Source: Avena insularis
Taxonomy: Eukaryota > Streptophyta > Magnoliopsida > Poales > Poaceae
Assembly (NCBI GenBank): GCA_023614405.1
Contig: CM042689.1
Span: 310,783,132 to 310,847,131 of the forward strand
Length of the DNA: 64,000 nucleotides
Direction of reading: 5' to 3'
Every line of letters begins with the position of its first letter. The stretch's first letter is position 1. The translations under genes and the position numbers were made by a program. The notes beneath the pieces were generated by a model. The model saw only the letters and a program-made list of their open reading frames with translations, made no database searches and was not told where the DNA came from. Positions 34,518-47,524 of the stretch are shown here, one piece after another.

Positions 34518-35267
34518 TCCATATGATATCTCGTGAGTAGTTCGTTTAGTTCTTGAGGACATGGGAGAAGTCATGTTGTTAGTAGTGGATTGTGTTGAGG
34601 TATTATTCAGTGGTTTAGTATTTAAGTTGTGGTGCTATTCTTCTAGTGGCGTCATGTGAACGCCGACTACATGATACTTCACCATTGGTGGGCCTAGGGG
34701 AATGCATTGTGTATTTGGCTACTAATTGTGGGGTTGTCGGAGTGACAGAAACCTGAACCCCCATTAGGAAACCATTGCACAAGAGAGTGTAGGATCTCAG
34801 AGTTTAAGGTTGTGGTTAGGTTTATATGTTAATTGCTTTCTTATAGTTGTGGATGCTTGCAAGGGGTTTAATCACAAGTATGTATTAGTCTAAGTAAGGT
34901 CGGTACATTAGCACAGGTTCACCCACACAACACTTATAAAACCAAAGAAGACTACTCAGCTATATGAAGCGAAAGCACTTGACAGTATTCCCATGTGTCC
35001 TCGAGAATGTTTGGTACTCATTAGTATTTCCACCGGCTTGTCCTTTGCTAAGAAAGGATTGGGCCACTTGCTGTAATTGTTTGCTATCTTTATTACTTGC
35101 ACTTTATTTCCTTGCTTTATCAGAAAACCCCTAAAAATATGGTTGCTAAGTATTTACAGATATTTCTGGCTCCATACCACTAGTCAACACCTTCTGCTGC
35201 TCGTTGGGATCGACACTCCTATTTATCAAAAGTACTATGATACACCCCCTATACTTGTGGGTCATCA
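34518..35267 (+). repeat. Element C 5' LTR remnant
   Basis: It begins in mid-LTR at the ATATGATATCTCGTGAG block and ends GGGTCATCA. The same block of element D is preceded by about 540 further LTR bases that are missing here. Confidence 0.8.
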
Positions 35268-35278
35268 ATACAATTTTC

Positions 35279-35295
35279 TGGCGCCGTTGCCGGGG
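35279..35295 (+). other. Primer-binding site of element C
   Basis: TGGCGCCGTTGCCGGGG, the primer site common to wheat Athila-like gypsy elements, lies 11 bp inside the LTR end. The site in element D (42410-42426) is mutated at several positions. Confidence 0.7.
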
Positions 35296-35384
35296 GATGA
35301 AGTGCAATTGAAGAGTGGAACTGGTAAAAGAAACTTCTGTTGTGGGTATTGCTTTTTATTTATGTTTGTTACTTTGTTTCCAAT

Positions 35385-36026
35385 ATGGATAACCCACTTG
35401 GTTTTCTGTTTGGGAAAACTACTACCACCGTTAGGGTAGTATATGAACCACCCCCTGTTGAGATAGATCCTTTTAAGATACCTACAAGTATTGTTGATCG
35501 TGTTATGGATAACTATTATTTAGAGGATGGAACTGTCCACTCTGGTGATCACTTGTTTTTTATCCATGAATTATGCGGGTTGTTTAAGTGTGCAAGTATC
35601 ACAACTGAACAGGTGAAGAAGTTACTCTATATATCATTGAAAGGAAGAGCTAGAGAATGGTATAAGATGCTGAAGAATGGACAATCCATGGAATGGGAGG
35701 AAATAGTACCTGTCTTTTATTCTAAATTCTATCCTCCCAGTGAGATTCATAAGGATAGGAATCTAATATATAACTTTTGGCCTCGTGATGGAGATAGTAC
35801 AGCTCAAGCTTCGGGGAGACTGAAGTTACTAATGCTTAAATGTCCTATTCATGAAATCCCTAACAATATTATTATTAATAACTTTTATGCAAGGCTTTCT
35901 CTTCATGATAAAAATTTACTAGATGCTTCTTGTGCTGGATCATTCACACGTATGAAGCAAGAAGCTAAATGGGATCTCCTAGACCGTATTCAAGAGAACA
36001 CCGAAGCATGTGAGAATGACAAATGA
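35385..36026 (+). pseudogene. Element C gag
   Basis: The ATG at 35385 opens MDNPLGFLFGKTTTT and a gag core with KIPTSIVDRVMDNYY, WYKMLKNGQSMEWEE and NFWPRDGDSTAQASGRLK. TGA at 36024-36026 ends the frame, yet homologous sequence continues past it (RKSGINYDYECIKSF). In element D the matching position reads through. The stop is therefore a mutation within a longer gag. Confidence 0.85.
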
Positions 36027-39000
36027 AGGAAGTCAGGTATAAACTATGATTATGAATGCATTAAGTCCTTTATGGGAACTCATGATTTCCGTGATATTAG
36101 TACTGAGTATGGTCTTGATTCTCAATTTCTTGCAAAATGTTTTAAGGACTTCGCCTCTTATATTGAAATTCCTAAAAAGGAGTGGACAAGTACCATGCTC
36201 CTTATAAAGATATTGTTACCCATGTTCCTGCTAGCATTGAAGTTTGTACTGTTGATCCTATCTTGCCTGAACCTTATGTTGAGAAAATCCCTTTTCTTGC
36301 TAAGGTAAAGGAACATTCTATCATAGCTAATGTGGTTAGCAAAAGTGCAAATAAAACTGTGGAACCCGATGAGCAAATAAACATTGAACCTGTGGTAGCT
36401 ATTGTGAAAGATCTTGTTACTAAAAATATAGAGGATGAGCACATTGTCTTCTGCGAAGACGCTTCTAATATTGTTTCCCATCCTAGTAAAGCTAGTGTCC
36501 ATGTGCTTTCTGTGAGAATTGGAGATCATTGCTATTATGGTTTATCTGACATTGGTGCTAGATCTAGTGCTATTCCTTATGAGCTTTACAGGGAAATTAT
36601 GCATGAAATTGGTCCTTGTGAGCTTGAGGACATTGATGTGGTTATTCACCTTATTAATAGAGAGGCAGTTTGTCCAATTGGCATTGTAAGAGATGTGGAG
36701 GTTCTTTGTGGTAAGATTAAATATCCTGCGGATTTTCTAGTGCTTGGTTCTGAAGCTAGTAAAACCTGTCCTATTATCTTTGGTAGACCCTCCTTGAATA
36801 CTTGTGGGGCTATTATAGATTATAGGAAGGAGAAAGTTTTGACTAAGTTTGACGGAGAGTCGTATGAGTTTAACTTTTCCAAATTTGCCAAAACTCCTTA
36901 TGAAAATGAATTGCCTAATAAGGATTTCAGGGTTGAACAACTTTCTGCTATTTCTCTTGATCCTAACAATGTCTTGCAGCATTATCTAGAAGATCATGAG
37001 AGTGAAGTCTTTACAAAGGAAAGAAATGAGATTGACGAGGTTTTCCTTCGTCAACATGAATTACTTAAGCATAACCTACCTGTGGAGGATTGGGTACCAC
37101 CTTACCACCTAAAGGGGACCCTGTTTTCGAATTAAAACCTCTTCCTAATAATCTTAAATATGCTTATATAGATGATAAGAAAATATATCCTATTATTATT
37201 AGTTCTAAACTTTCAGGAAAGGAAGAGGAAAGGTTATTGGAAATATTGAAGAAACACCGAGGAGCTATGGGGTATACTCTTGATGATTTAAAAGGGATTT
37301 CTCCTACTATATGTCAGCATGCTATTAATATAGAACCTGATGCAAAACCAGTTGTTGAACACCAACGTCGTTTAAATCCTAAGATGAAGGATGTGGGAAT
37401 AAATGAGGTATTAAAACTCCTTGATGCTGGTATTATTTACCATATTGCTGATAGTCAATGGGTTAGCCCTGTTCATTGTGTCCCAAAGAAAGGGGGAATT
37501 ACTATTGTGCCTAATGAAAATAATGAGCTTATATCCCAAAGAGTAGTGGTTTGTTATAGGATGTGCATTGATTTTAGAAAGGTTAATAAAGTTACTAAGA
37601 AAGATGATTATCCTCTGCCTTTTATTGATCAAATGCTAGAAAGGTTGTCTAAAAAGACTCACTTTTGTTTTATTGATGGTTATTCTGGGTTCTCTCAAAT
37701 TGTTGTGAGAGCACAAGACCAGGAGAAAACCACATTCACTTGTCCTTATGGAACTTATGCTTATAGGCGTATGCCTTTTGGTTTATGTAATGCTCCTGCT
37801 ACCTTCCAGAGATGTATGTCTGCTATCTTCCATGATTTTTGTGAAGAAATTGTGAAAGTTTTCATGGACGACTTCTCCATCTATGGAACTTCTTTTGATA
37901 ATTGTTTGCACAACCTTGATAAAGTTTTGCAAATATGTGAAGAGACTAACCTTGTTCTTAATTGGGAGAAATTCCACTTCATGGTTAATGAAGGGATTGT
38001 TCTTGGACACAAAATTTCTGAAAGAGGTATTGAAGTAGCCAGAGCCAAAATTGAAGCAATTGAGAAGATGCCTTGCCCGAGAGACATAAAAGGTATTCGT
38101 AGTATTCTTGGTCATGTTGGTTTCTATAGGAGGTTTATTAAAGATTTCTCCAAAATTTCAAATCCCCTTACTAATCTTCTTCAAAAAGATGTACCTTTTG
38201 TTTTTGATGATGATTGTAAGGAAGCTTTTGAAACTTTGAAGAAAGATTTGACTACTATTCCTATTGTTCAACCACCTGATTGGAATTTACCTTTTGAAAT
38301 TATGTGTGATTAGTGAATTCGTTGTGGGCACTGTCCTCGGGCAACGTGTTGATAAAAAATTGAATGTTATTCATTATGCTAGCAAGACCCTAGATGCTGC
38401 TCAAAATAATTATGCTACTACTGAAAAGGAGTTCTTAGCTGTAATCTTTACTTGTTGTAAGTTTAGGCCCTATATTGTCGATTCAAAGGTTACTATTCAT
38501 ACTGATCATGCTGCTATTAAGTACCTTATGACAAAGAAAGACGCTAAGCCTAGGCTTATTAGGTGGGTGTTGCTTTTACAAGAGTTTTATCTACATATTA
38601 TTTATAGGAAAGGTGCTGAAAATCCTGTTGCTGACAATTTATCTTGTTTGGAAAATATTTCTTTTGACCCTATGCTTGTTAATGATAGTTTTCCAAATGA
38701 GCAGTTGGCTGCAATAAGGGTGAACCCGCATGAGAGTCCTTGGTATGCTGATTATGCTAACTTTATTGTTTCCAACTATTTGCCTCCAACCTTTACATCC
38801 CAGCAAAGAAGAAAATTCTTTTATGATCTAAGGCATTACTTTTGGGATGACCCACATTTATATAAAGAAGGAGTAGATGGTATTATGCGAAGATGTGTTC
38901 CAAAGTATGAACAACAAGAGATATTGAGAAAATGTCATGGCAGTGCTTATGGAGGACATCATGTTGGGGATGTGCAAAAAGTTTTATAATATGGATTTTA

Positions 39001-40061
39001 TTGGCCTACTCTTTTCAAGGATGCAAGGAAGTTTATTTTATCGTGTGATGAATGTCAAAGAGTTGGTAACATTTCTAGACGCAATGAAATGCCTATGAAT
39101 TATTCTCTTGTTATTGAACCTTTTGATTGTTGGGGATTTGACTTTATGGGTCCTTTTCCTCCTTGAAAAGGGTATACTCATATTCTTGTTGTTGTTGACT
39201 ATGTGACAAAGTGGGTAGAAGCCATACCTACAAACAGCGACCTCTTTAAAAATGCTTAAAGAGGTTATTTTTCCTAGGTTTGGTGTGCCTAGATGTCTCA
39301 TGACTGATGGAGGTACTCATTTTATTCATGGTGGTTTTAGGAAGACTCTTGCTAAATACAATGTTAACCATAGAATTGCTTCAGCTTATCACCCCCAAAC
39401 CAGTGGGCAAGTAGAACTTTCCAATAGGGAAATTAAATCTATCTTGCAGAAGACTGTTAATAGATCTAGGAAGAATTGGGCTAAAAAGTTGAATGACGCT
39501 TTATGGGCTTATAGAACTGCTTATTAAAATCTTATGGGAATGTTTCCTTACAAAATGGTTTATGGGAAAGCTTGTCACTTGCCTCTAGAATTAGAACACA
39601 AAGCTTATTGGGCAGTGAAAGAATTGAATACAGATTTTAAATTTTCTGGTGAGAAAAGATTGCTTGACTTGAGTACTTTAGATGAGTGGAGAAGTGAAGC
39701 TTATGAAAATGCTAGACTTTTTAAAGAAAAAGTAAAAATATGGCATGATAGGAGAATTATCAAAAGGGAATTCCATGTTGGTGAGAAAGTTCTTTTGTAT
39801 AGGTCTCGTCTCAGATTTTTTGCAGGGAAACTACTCTCAAAATGGGAAGGACCTTTGGTTATTAAGGAAGTGTATCGTTCAGGGGCTATCAAAATATCTT
39901 CTTTGAAGGACAACACTACACAGGTGGTGAATGGTCAAAGGCTCAAACATTATATTTCTGGAGATTCTTATAATGAAGATGTTGATATTATTCAAATGGT
40001 AACTTCGAAAAAATTTATCAGAAACCAAACATCAGAATCTGCAGAGTCCGTCTATGAATAG
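36027..40061 (+). pseudogene. Element C gag end and pol (PR-RT-RNase H-INT), disrupted
   Basis: Protease lies in 36182-37135 with LSDIGARSSAIP, a changed form of the LCDIGASSSAIP seen in D. RT lies in 37090-38313, with YGTYAYRRMPFGLCNAPATF and an intact FMDD at 37861-37872. A 2-base loss at 38310 creates a TAG and breaks RNase H, which resumes as [13 protein letters not shown] and [14 protein letters not shown]. Integrase follows in pieces at 38990-40061: [15 protein letters not shown] then a stop near 39165, MTDGGTHF, and [16 protein letters not shown]. Each catalytic core is recognisable, but the chain is broken at least five times. Confidence 0.88.
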
Positions 40062-40396
40062 GTAAAAGTGCTCCAAACTGAAGGTTCGTGAAAACCTTAT
40101 CTTTTTATATTTTTGATGTTTTTATTACATACGAAAGTTTATGAGATGAAACAGAGGAGGAAACGAAGGCCAGGTGGGCCACACCCACCCTAGGCGTGGG
40201 CCCCAGCTGGTCGCGCCTACAGGGGGTGTGAGCCCCCTGGAGTCCGTCTCCGCCTCTTTTCACACAGTATCTTCCTTATGCATTGAAACTTCGTAATATA
40301 TACCCCCCTGATCCCCCGAGGTTCGTATATCATGTTCTCGTCGTGTTTTCATTTTGATCTGTTTCTGTCAGGAAATCTTCTCAAGTTTAGAGCACA

Positions 40397-41014
40397 ATGG
40401 TCTCTGCCAACAACAAAGGCAAAGAGACCGTGGAAGAAGAAAGGATCGCTGCTAGGCACAAAGACATGTGTTGGAGCATCGAGGAGAAAGTAAAGGACAT
40501 GTCAGCAGGCATGAAGGGAAAAGCTGCCATAGGATCAAGGGCAAGGAAACCTACTTTTGTAGGGGCAATTAACACTGGACGTGTTTTTTCTCATAATATG
40601 CAGGGTATCATGACCTCCGTTCCAGACTTCAGATACTGCCCTAAGGCAGTGGAAGCCCTTCGAACCACTGATGAGTTTTGTGATAAGTGTCGTGCTCTAA
40701 GGATGAAGGTGGATATACTTCAAGAGGATAATAAAAGGCTTCGTAAGATGCTGGAGGGTTTTCTCACCCTAAACAGGGAACACCACCACCACCACCAAAG
40801 GAGTAATTCATCATCAGGTTTGGCATCCCCTTGGCTTGTTCCAAGCTTGGGGGAGTGTCGTGGTATCACATCATTATCTTTTATCCTTTACCTTTTTAGT
40901 AGTTTCATATCTTGGGTAGAGAAGTTGTATTATAGGTTGGTTTGCATATGGAAGTATCTCTCCTTTAGTTGGTTATCTATGTATCCCTTGGTGTGAGTGC
41001 CTTTATGGAATATT
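40397..41014 (+). CDS. Element C post-pol ORF of unknown function
   Basis: It opens MVSANNKGKETVEEE and has an acidic-basic N-terminal half with a short coiled stretch (KVDILQEDNKRLRKMLEG) followed by a His run. The matching ORF of element D starts MVSANDKGKKSEEDD and ends in a proline run. The shared start and a shared downstream block (SSGLASPWLVPSLG) show that this is a real, fast-changing part of the family. I see no signal peptide and no membrane segment in the conserved part, so an envelope role is not supported. The last 45 codons read into spacer. Confidence 0.45.
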
Positions 41015-41105
41015 AATGAGAAGTTTCATATTTTACTTTTTGCGCTTCTTATTTTAGTTTGCAATCTTTGTTATATGATTGATCTTGTTGATTAGTACTG
41101 GTATC

Positions 41106-42398
41106 TGATACGTCCAATTTGCATCACCATTCTATATCATAATTTGCCTCTATTCATTGATATATGTCTTATTATGAGGTATTACTTATGTATTTTCCAT
41201 TGTTTTTGCATGTTGGATGATTCTTGGAGGATGGACTGTCGGAGTCTGGATTCTGATGGAAAAAGAGGTATTTTGATGCAATTTTGCGAAGATCAGAAAA
41301 ATACCAGAAAAATATGGAAAGAATATATTTTCCTAGAAGACAGAGGAAGCCAAAAGGGGAGGCGAAGAAGGGCCACAGGGGGCCCACACCCCCCTAGGCG
41401 CGGGTCCCCCTAGGTCGCTCCTAGGGCAGGTGTGGCCCACCTGCTCGGCCTCCGACTCCGCCCTCTCGCCTATATCTTCCTTATGGAACCCTAACACCAG
41501 GGGGGCGACCACAGATAGATTTTCGCCGCCTCTGCGGGGCGGAAAACACCGAGAGAGAAAGATCTCTCCGGTAGATAGATTTCGTTTAGTGGAACCATTG
41601 GATTATTGTTCAGATTGTTATTCATCACCATATCGTCTTTGATCTTGATCCATATGATATCTTGTGAGTAGTTCATTTAGTTCTCGAGAACATGGGAGAA
41701 GGCATGTTGTTAGTAGTGGACTTGTGTTGAGTTATTATTCAATGGTTTAGTATTTAAGTTGTGGTTCTATTCTTCTAGTGGTGTCATGTGAACGTCGACT
41801 ACATGATTCTTCACCATTTATGGGCCTAGAGGAATGCATTGTGTATTTGGCTACTAATTGTGGGGTTGCCGGAGTGACAGAAACCTGAACCCCCATTAGG
41901 ACACCTTTGCACAAGGGAGTGTAGGATCTCAGAGTGTAAGGTTGTGGTTAGGTTTATATCTTAATTACTTTCCTGTAGTTGCGGATGCTTGCAGGGGGTT
42001 TAATCACAAGTATGTATTAGTACAAGTAAGGTTGGTACATTAGAACAGGTTCACCCACACAACACTTACAACACCAAATAAGAGTACTCAGCTATCTGAA
42101 GCGAAAGCACTTGACATAATTCCCATGTGTCCTCGAGAACGTTTGGTCCTTATAAGTATTTCCACTGGCTTGTCCTTTGCTAAGAAAGGATTGGGCCACT
42201 TGCTGTGTTTGTTCTTTGTCTTTATTACTTGCACTTTGTTTTGTTGCCTTATCAGAAAACCAATAAAATCTGTTTGCTAAGTATTTACAGAGAGTTCCTG
42301 CTCCATACCACTAGTCAACACCTTCCGCTCCTCGTTGGGATCGACACTCCTATTTATCGAAAGTACTATGATACACCCTCTATACTTGTGGGTCATCA
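41106..42398 (+). repeat. Element D 5' LTR
   Basis: It starts TGATACGTCC and ends GGTCATCA. Compared with the 3' LTR at 62020 it lacks about 200 bp between the AGATAGATTTC block (near 41582) and the GTGGAACCATTGG block. The lost part corresponds to roughly 62485-62690. GTATC at 41101-41105 would be its target duplicate if D inserted in C. Confidence 0.8.
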
Positions 42399-42514
42399 AG
42401 ACTATTTTATGGTGCCCTTGCCGAGGAGTGAAGTGCTATTGAAGAGTGGAACTGGTAAAGGAAACTTCTACTGTGAGTATTGCTTTTGTTTCTGCTTGTT
42501 ACTTTGTTTCCAAT

Positions 42515-43373
42515 ATGGATAACCCACTTGGTTTTTTGTTTGGGAAAACTACTACCACTGCTAGGGTAGTAGATGAACCACCACCTGTTGAGATAGATCA
42601 TTTTAAGATACCTACAAGTATTTTTGATCGTGTTATGGATAATTATTATTTTGGGGATGGAACTGTTCATCCTGGTGATCATTTGCTTTTTATCCATGAA
42701 TTATGCGGGTTGTTTAAGTGTGCATGTATCACAACTGAACAGGTGAAGAAGAAGTTACTCTCTATATCCTTGAAAGGGAGAGCTGAAGAATGGTATAAGC
42801 TGCTGAAGAATGGACAATCCATGGATTGGGAGGAAATGGCATCTCTCTTTTATTCTAAAATTCTATCCTCCCGGTGAGATTCATAAGGATAGAAATCTGA
42901 TATATAACTTTTGCCCTCGTGATGGAGAGAGTACAGCTAAAGCTTGAGGGAGATTGAAGTTACTAATGCTTAAATGTCCTATTCATGAACTCACTAACAA
43001 TATTATTATCAATAACTTTTATGCTAGACTTTCTCTTCATGATAAAGATTTACTAGATGCTTGTTGTGCTAGATCATTCACACGTATGAAGGAAGAATCT
43101 AAATGGGGTCTACTATACCGTATTCAAGAGAACACTAAAGCTTGGGAGAATGACAAAGGAAGAAAGTCAGGTATAAACTATGATTATGAATGCATTAAAT
43201 CTTTTATGGAACTGATGACTTCCGTGATATTAGTAATGAGATTGGTCTTGATCCTCAAGTTCTTGAAAAATGTTTTAATGCTTTTGCCTCTTATATTGAA
43301 ATTCCCAGGAAAGAGTGGGACAAGTACCACACTCCTTATAAATACATTGTTACTCATGTTCCTGCTAGCATAG
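42515..43373 (+). pseudogene. Element D gag, frameshifted
   Basis: The ATG at 42515 opens MDNPLGFLFGKTTTTARVV, close to element C's gag. An extra A in the run near 42856-42859 shifts the frame and gives a stop at 42877. A TGA follows near 42946 where C has a Ser codon. The rest of gag resumes as LKLLMLKCPIHELTNN and NDKGRKSGINYDYE. Confidence 0.85.
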
Positions 43374-43396
43374 AGTTTTGTACTGTTGATCCTATT

Positions 43397-46300
43397 TTGC
43401 CTGAACCTTATGTTGAGAAAATCCCTTTTCCTACTAAGGTAAAGGAACATTCTATCATAGCTAACGTGGTTAGCAAAAGTGCAAAGAAAACTGTGGAGCC
43501 CGATGAGCTTATTAATATTGAGCCTATGGTAGCTATTGTGAAAGATCTTGTCACTAGAAACATAGAGGATGAGCATATTGTCTTCTGTGAAGACGCTACT
43601 AATATTGTTTCTCATCCTAAAAAAGCTAGTGTCCCTGTGCTTTCTGTTAGAATTGGTAATCATAGCTATTATGGTTTGTGTGATATTGGTGCTAGTTCTA
43701 GTGCTATTCCTTATGAGCTTTACAGGGAAATTATGCATGAAATTGGTCCTTGTGAGCTTGAGGACATTGATGTGGTTATTCACCTTGCTAATAGAGAGAC
43801 AGTATGTCCCATCGGCATCGTAAGAGATGTGGAGGTTCTTTGTGGTAAGATTAAATATCCTGTTGATTTTCTAGTACTTGGTAAAGAAGCTAGTAAAACC
43901 TATCCTATTATTTTTGGTAGACACTTCTTGAATACTTGTGGGGCTATCATAGATTGTAGGAAGGAAAAAGTTTTGACTAAGTTTGATGGAGAGTCTTATG
44001 AGTTTATTTTTTCCAAATTTGCTAAAACTCCTTATGAAAATGAACTGCCTAATGAGGATTTCAGGGTTGAACAACTTTCTGCTATTTCTCTTGCTCCTAA
44101 CAATGCCTTGCATCAGTTTATGGAAGATCATGAAAGTGATGTCTTCATGAAGGAAAGAAATGAGATTGGCGAGGTTTTCCTTCGTCAGCCTGAGTTACTT
44201 AAGCATAATCTACCTGTGGAAGATTTGGGTACCATACTACCACCTAAAGGGGACCCTGTTTTTGAATTAAAACCTTTACCTGATGATATCAAATATGCTT
44301 ATCTTGATGATAAGAAATTGTATCCTGTTATTATTAGTTCTAAACTTTCAGGAAAGGAAGAAGAAAGGTTATTGGAAATACTAAAGAAACACCGAGGAGC
44401 TATGGGTTATACTCTTGATGATTTAAAAGGAATTTCTCCCACTATATGTCATCATGCTATTAATATAGAGCCTGATGCAAAACCAGTTGTTGAGCACCAA
44501 CGCCGTCTAAATCCTAAGATGAAGGATGTGGTAAGAAATGAGGTATTAAAACTCCTTGATGCTGGTATTATATACCCTATTGCTGATAGTCAATGGGTTA
44601 GCCCCGTTCATTGTGGTCCCAAGAAAGGGGGAATAACTGTTGTGCCTAATGAAGGTAATGAGCTTATACCCCAAAGAGTAGTGGTTTATAGAATGTGCAT
44701 TGATTTTAGAAAGATTAATAAAGTTACTAAGAAAGATCATTATCCTTTGCCCTTTATTGATCGAATGCTTGAGAGGTTGTCCAAAAATACTCACTTTTGT
44801 TTTGTTGATGGTTATTCTGGGTTTTCTCAAATTGCTGTGAAAGCACAAGACCGAGAGAAAACTACTTTCAAGTGTCCTTATGGTACTTATGCTTATAGGC
44901 GTATGCTCCTGCTATCTTTCAGAGATGTATGTCTGCTATCTTTCATGGTTTTTGTGAAGAAATTGTGGAGGTTTTCATGGACAATTTTTCCGTCTATGGA
45001 ACTTCTTTTGATAACTGCTTGCACAACCTTGATAAAGTTTTACAAATATGTGAAGAAACCAACCTTGTTCTTAATTGGGAGAAATGCCACTTCATGGTTA
45101 TTGAAGGGATTGTTCTTGGACACAAGATCTCTGAAAGAGGCATTGAAGTTGACAGAGCCAAAATTGAAGCAATTGAGAAGATGCCTTGTCCTAGAGATAT
45201 CAAAGTTATTCGTAGTATCCTTGGTCATGCTGGTTTCTATAGGAGGTTTATTAAATATTTCTCCAAAATTTCAAAGCCCCTTACTAATCTTCTTTAAAAA
45301 GATGTACCTTTAGTTTTTGATGATGATTGTAAGGAAGCTTTTGAAACTTTGAAGAAAGCTTTGACTACTGCTCCTATTGTTCAACCACATGATTGGAGTT
45401 TACCTTTAGAAATTATGTGTGATGCTAGTAATTTTGCTATGGGTGTTGTCCTTGGACAACGTGTTGATAAGAAGTTGAATGTTATTCATTATGCTAGCAA
45501 GAATTTAGATGCTGCTCAAAAGAATTATGCTACTACTAAAAAGAGTTCTTAGCTGTAATATTTGCTTGTGATAAGTTTAGACCTTATATTGGTTATTCAA
45601 AGGTTACTATTCATACTGATCATGCTGCTATTAAGTACCTTATGACAAAGAAGGACTCTAAGCCTAGACTTATTAGGTGGCTGTTGCTTTTGCAAGAGTT
45701 TGATCTGCATATTGTAGATAGGAAAGGTGCTGAAAATCCTGTTGCTGACAATTTATCTCATTTGGAAAACATTTCTTTTGACCCATTGCATGTTAATGAT
45801 AGTTTTCCAAATGAGCACTTGGCTGCGATAAGGGTAAGTCCGCATGAGAGTCCAAGGTATGCTGATTATGCTAACTTTATTGTTTCCAACTATTTGCCTC
45901 CAACCTTTACATCCCAGCAAAGAAGAAAATTCTTTTATGATCTAAGGCATTACTTTTGGGATGACCCACATTTATATAAAGAAGGAGTAGATGGTATTAT
46001 GCGAAGATGTGTTCCAGAGTATGAACAACAAGAGATATTGAGAAAATTTCATGGCAGTGCTTATGGAGGACATCATGCAGTGGATAGGACTGCACAAAAG
46101 GTTTTACAATCTGGATTTTATTGGCCTACCCTTTTCAAAGATGCAAGGAAGTTTGTCTTATCATGTGATGAATGTTAACGAGTAGGTAACATTTCTAGAT
46201 GCAACGAAATGCCTATGAATTATTCTCTTGTTATTGAACCTTTTGATTATTGGGGATTTGACTTGATGGGACCTTTCCCCCCTTCAAAAAGGTACACTCA

Positions 46301-47050
46301 TATTCTTGTTGTTGTCGACTATGTTACAAAGTGGGTAGAAGCCATACCTACGAATAGTGCTGATGGTAAGACCGCTTTGAAAATGCTTAAGGATGTTATT
46401 TTTCCTAGGTTCGATGTGCCTAGATATCTCATGACTGATGGAGGATCTCATTTTATTCATGTTTTTTTAGAAAAACTCTCGCTAAGTACGATGTAAACCA
46501 TAGAATTGCTTCAGCTTATCACCGCCAAACCAGTGGGCAAGTAGAACTTTCCAATAGGGAAATTAAATCTATCTTGCAGAAGACTGTCAATAGATCTAGA
46601 AAAAATTGGGCTAAATTTTAATGACGCTTTGTGGGCTTATAGAACTGCTTATAAAAATCCTATGGGATGTCTCCTTACAAAATGGTCTATGGGAAAGCTT
46701 GTCACTTGCCTTTATAATTAGAACACAAAGCTTAGTGGGCAGTGAAAGAGTTGAATAGAGATTTTAGACTTGCCAGTGAGAAAAGACTGCTCGACTTAAG
46801 TAATCTAGATGAGTGGAGAAGTGAAGCTTATGAAAATGCTAGGCTCTTTAAAGAAAAAGTAAAAAGATGGCATGATAGGAGAATTATCAAAAGGGAGTTC
46901 CATGTTGGTGAGAAAGTTCTTTTGTATAGGTCTCGTCTCAGATTTTTTGCAGGGAAACTACTCTCAAAATGGGAAGGACCTTTTGTTATCAAGGAAGTAT
47001 ACCGTTCAGGTGCCATCAAAATATCTTCTCTGAAGGATGACACAACATAG
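43397..47050 (+). pseudogene. Element D pol (PR-RT-RNase H-INT) with lost RT motifs
   Basis: The protease LCDIGASSSAIP is intact in a long open frame from 43397. RT is broken at 44905/44906 by a 19-nt deletion that removes the PFGLCN part after AYRRM. The catalytic box at 44974-44985 reads FMDN, not FMDD. RNase H keeps EIMCDASNFAMGVVLGQR, then shifts near 45545. Integrase keeps the HHCC finger ([19 protein letters not shown] with CDEC), [14 protein letters not shown] and [12 protein letters not shown] in several frames. Even with frames joined, the RT could not work. Confidence 0.88.
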
Positions 47051-47524
47051 GTGGTAAATGGTCAAAGACTAAAGCATTATATTTCTGGAGATTCATATAA
47101 TGAAGACATTGACACAATTCAACTTGTGACTCCAAAAGAATTTATTAGAAGCCAAACACCGGAGTCTGCAGAGTTCGTCTTTGAATAGGTAAAAGTGGTG
47201 AAAACAGAAGGTTCGTGAAACCCCAATCTTTTTATATTTTTGATGTTTTAATACATAAGGAAAGTTACAAGACGGAACAGAGGAGCAACCATAGGCCGAG
47301 GTGGCCAAACCCACCCCAGGAGCGGGCCCCAGCTGGCCGTGCCTAGAGGGGGTGAGACCACCTCGAGCTCTTTCTCCGCCTCGTTTTCGTATCAAAACCT
47401 TCCTTATGCTTTGAAAATTTGTAATATATAACCCCCCGGGTTCCCCGAGGTTCTTGTATCTAGTTCTCGTCATGTTTTCGTTTCAATCTATTTCTGTCAG
47501 GAAAACTTCTCAAGTTTAGAGCAC

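Larger units (their letters stand above)
34518..41105 (+). mobile_element. Athila-type gypsy element C, 5'-truncated LTR and no 3' LTR in window
   Basis: This includes the 3' half of a 5' LTR (34518-35267), a primer site, gag, pol, and a post-pol ORF. The LTR remnant matches 41648-42398 of element D. Element H seems to have inserted into C's LTR and then lost its left side. At 41105 C stops at the first base of D's LTR, so C's 3' end may lie beyond the window, or may be lost. Confidence 0.82.

Noticed and set aside
40397..41014. Envelope-like protein in the post-pol position
   Set aside because: No signal peptide and no conserved membrane segment; the hydrophobic end falls in non-coding spacer.
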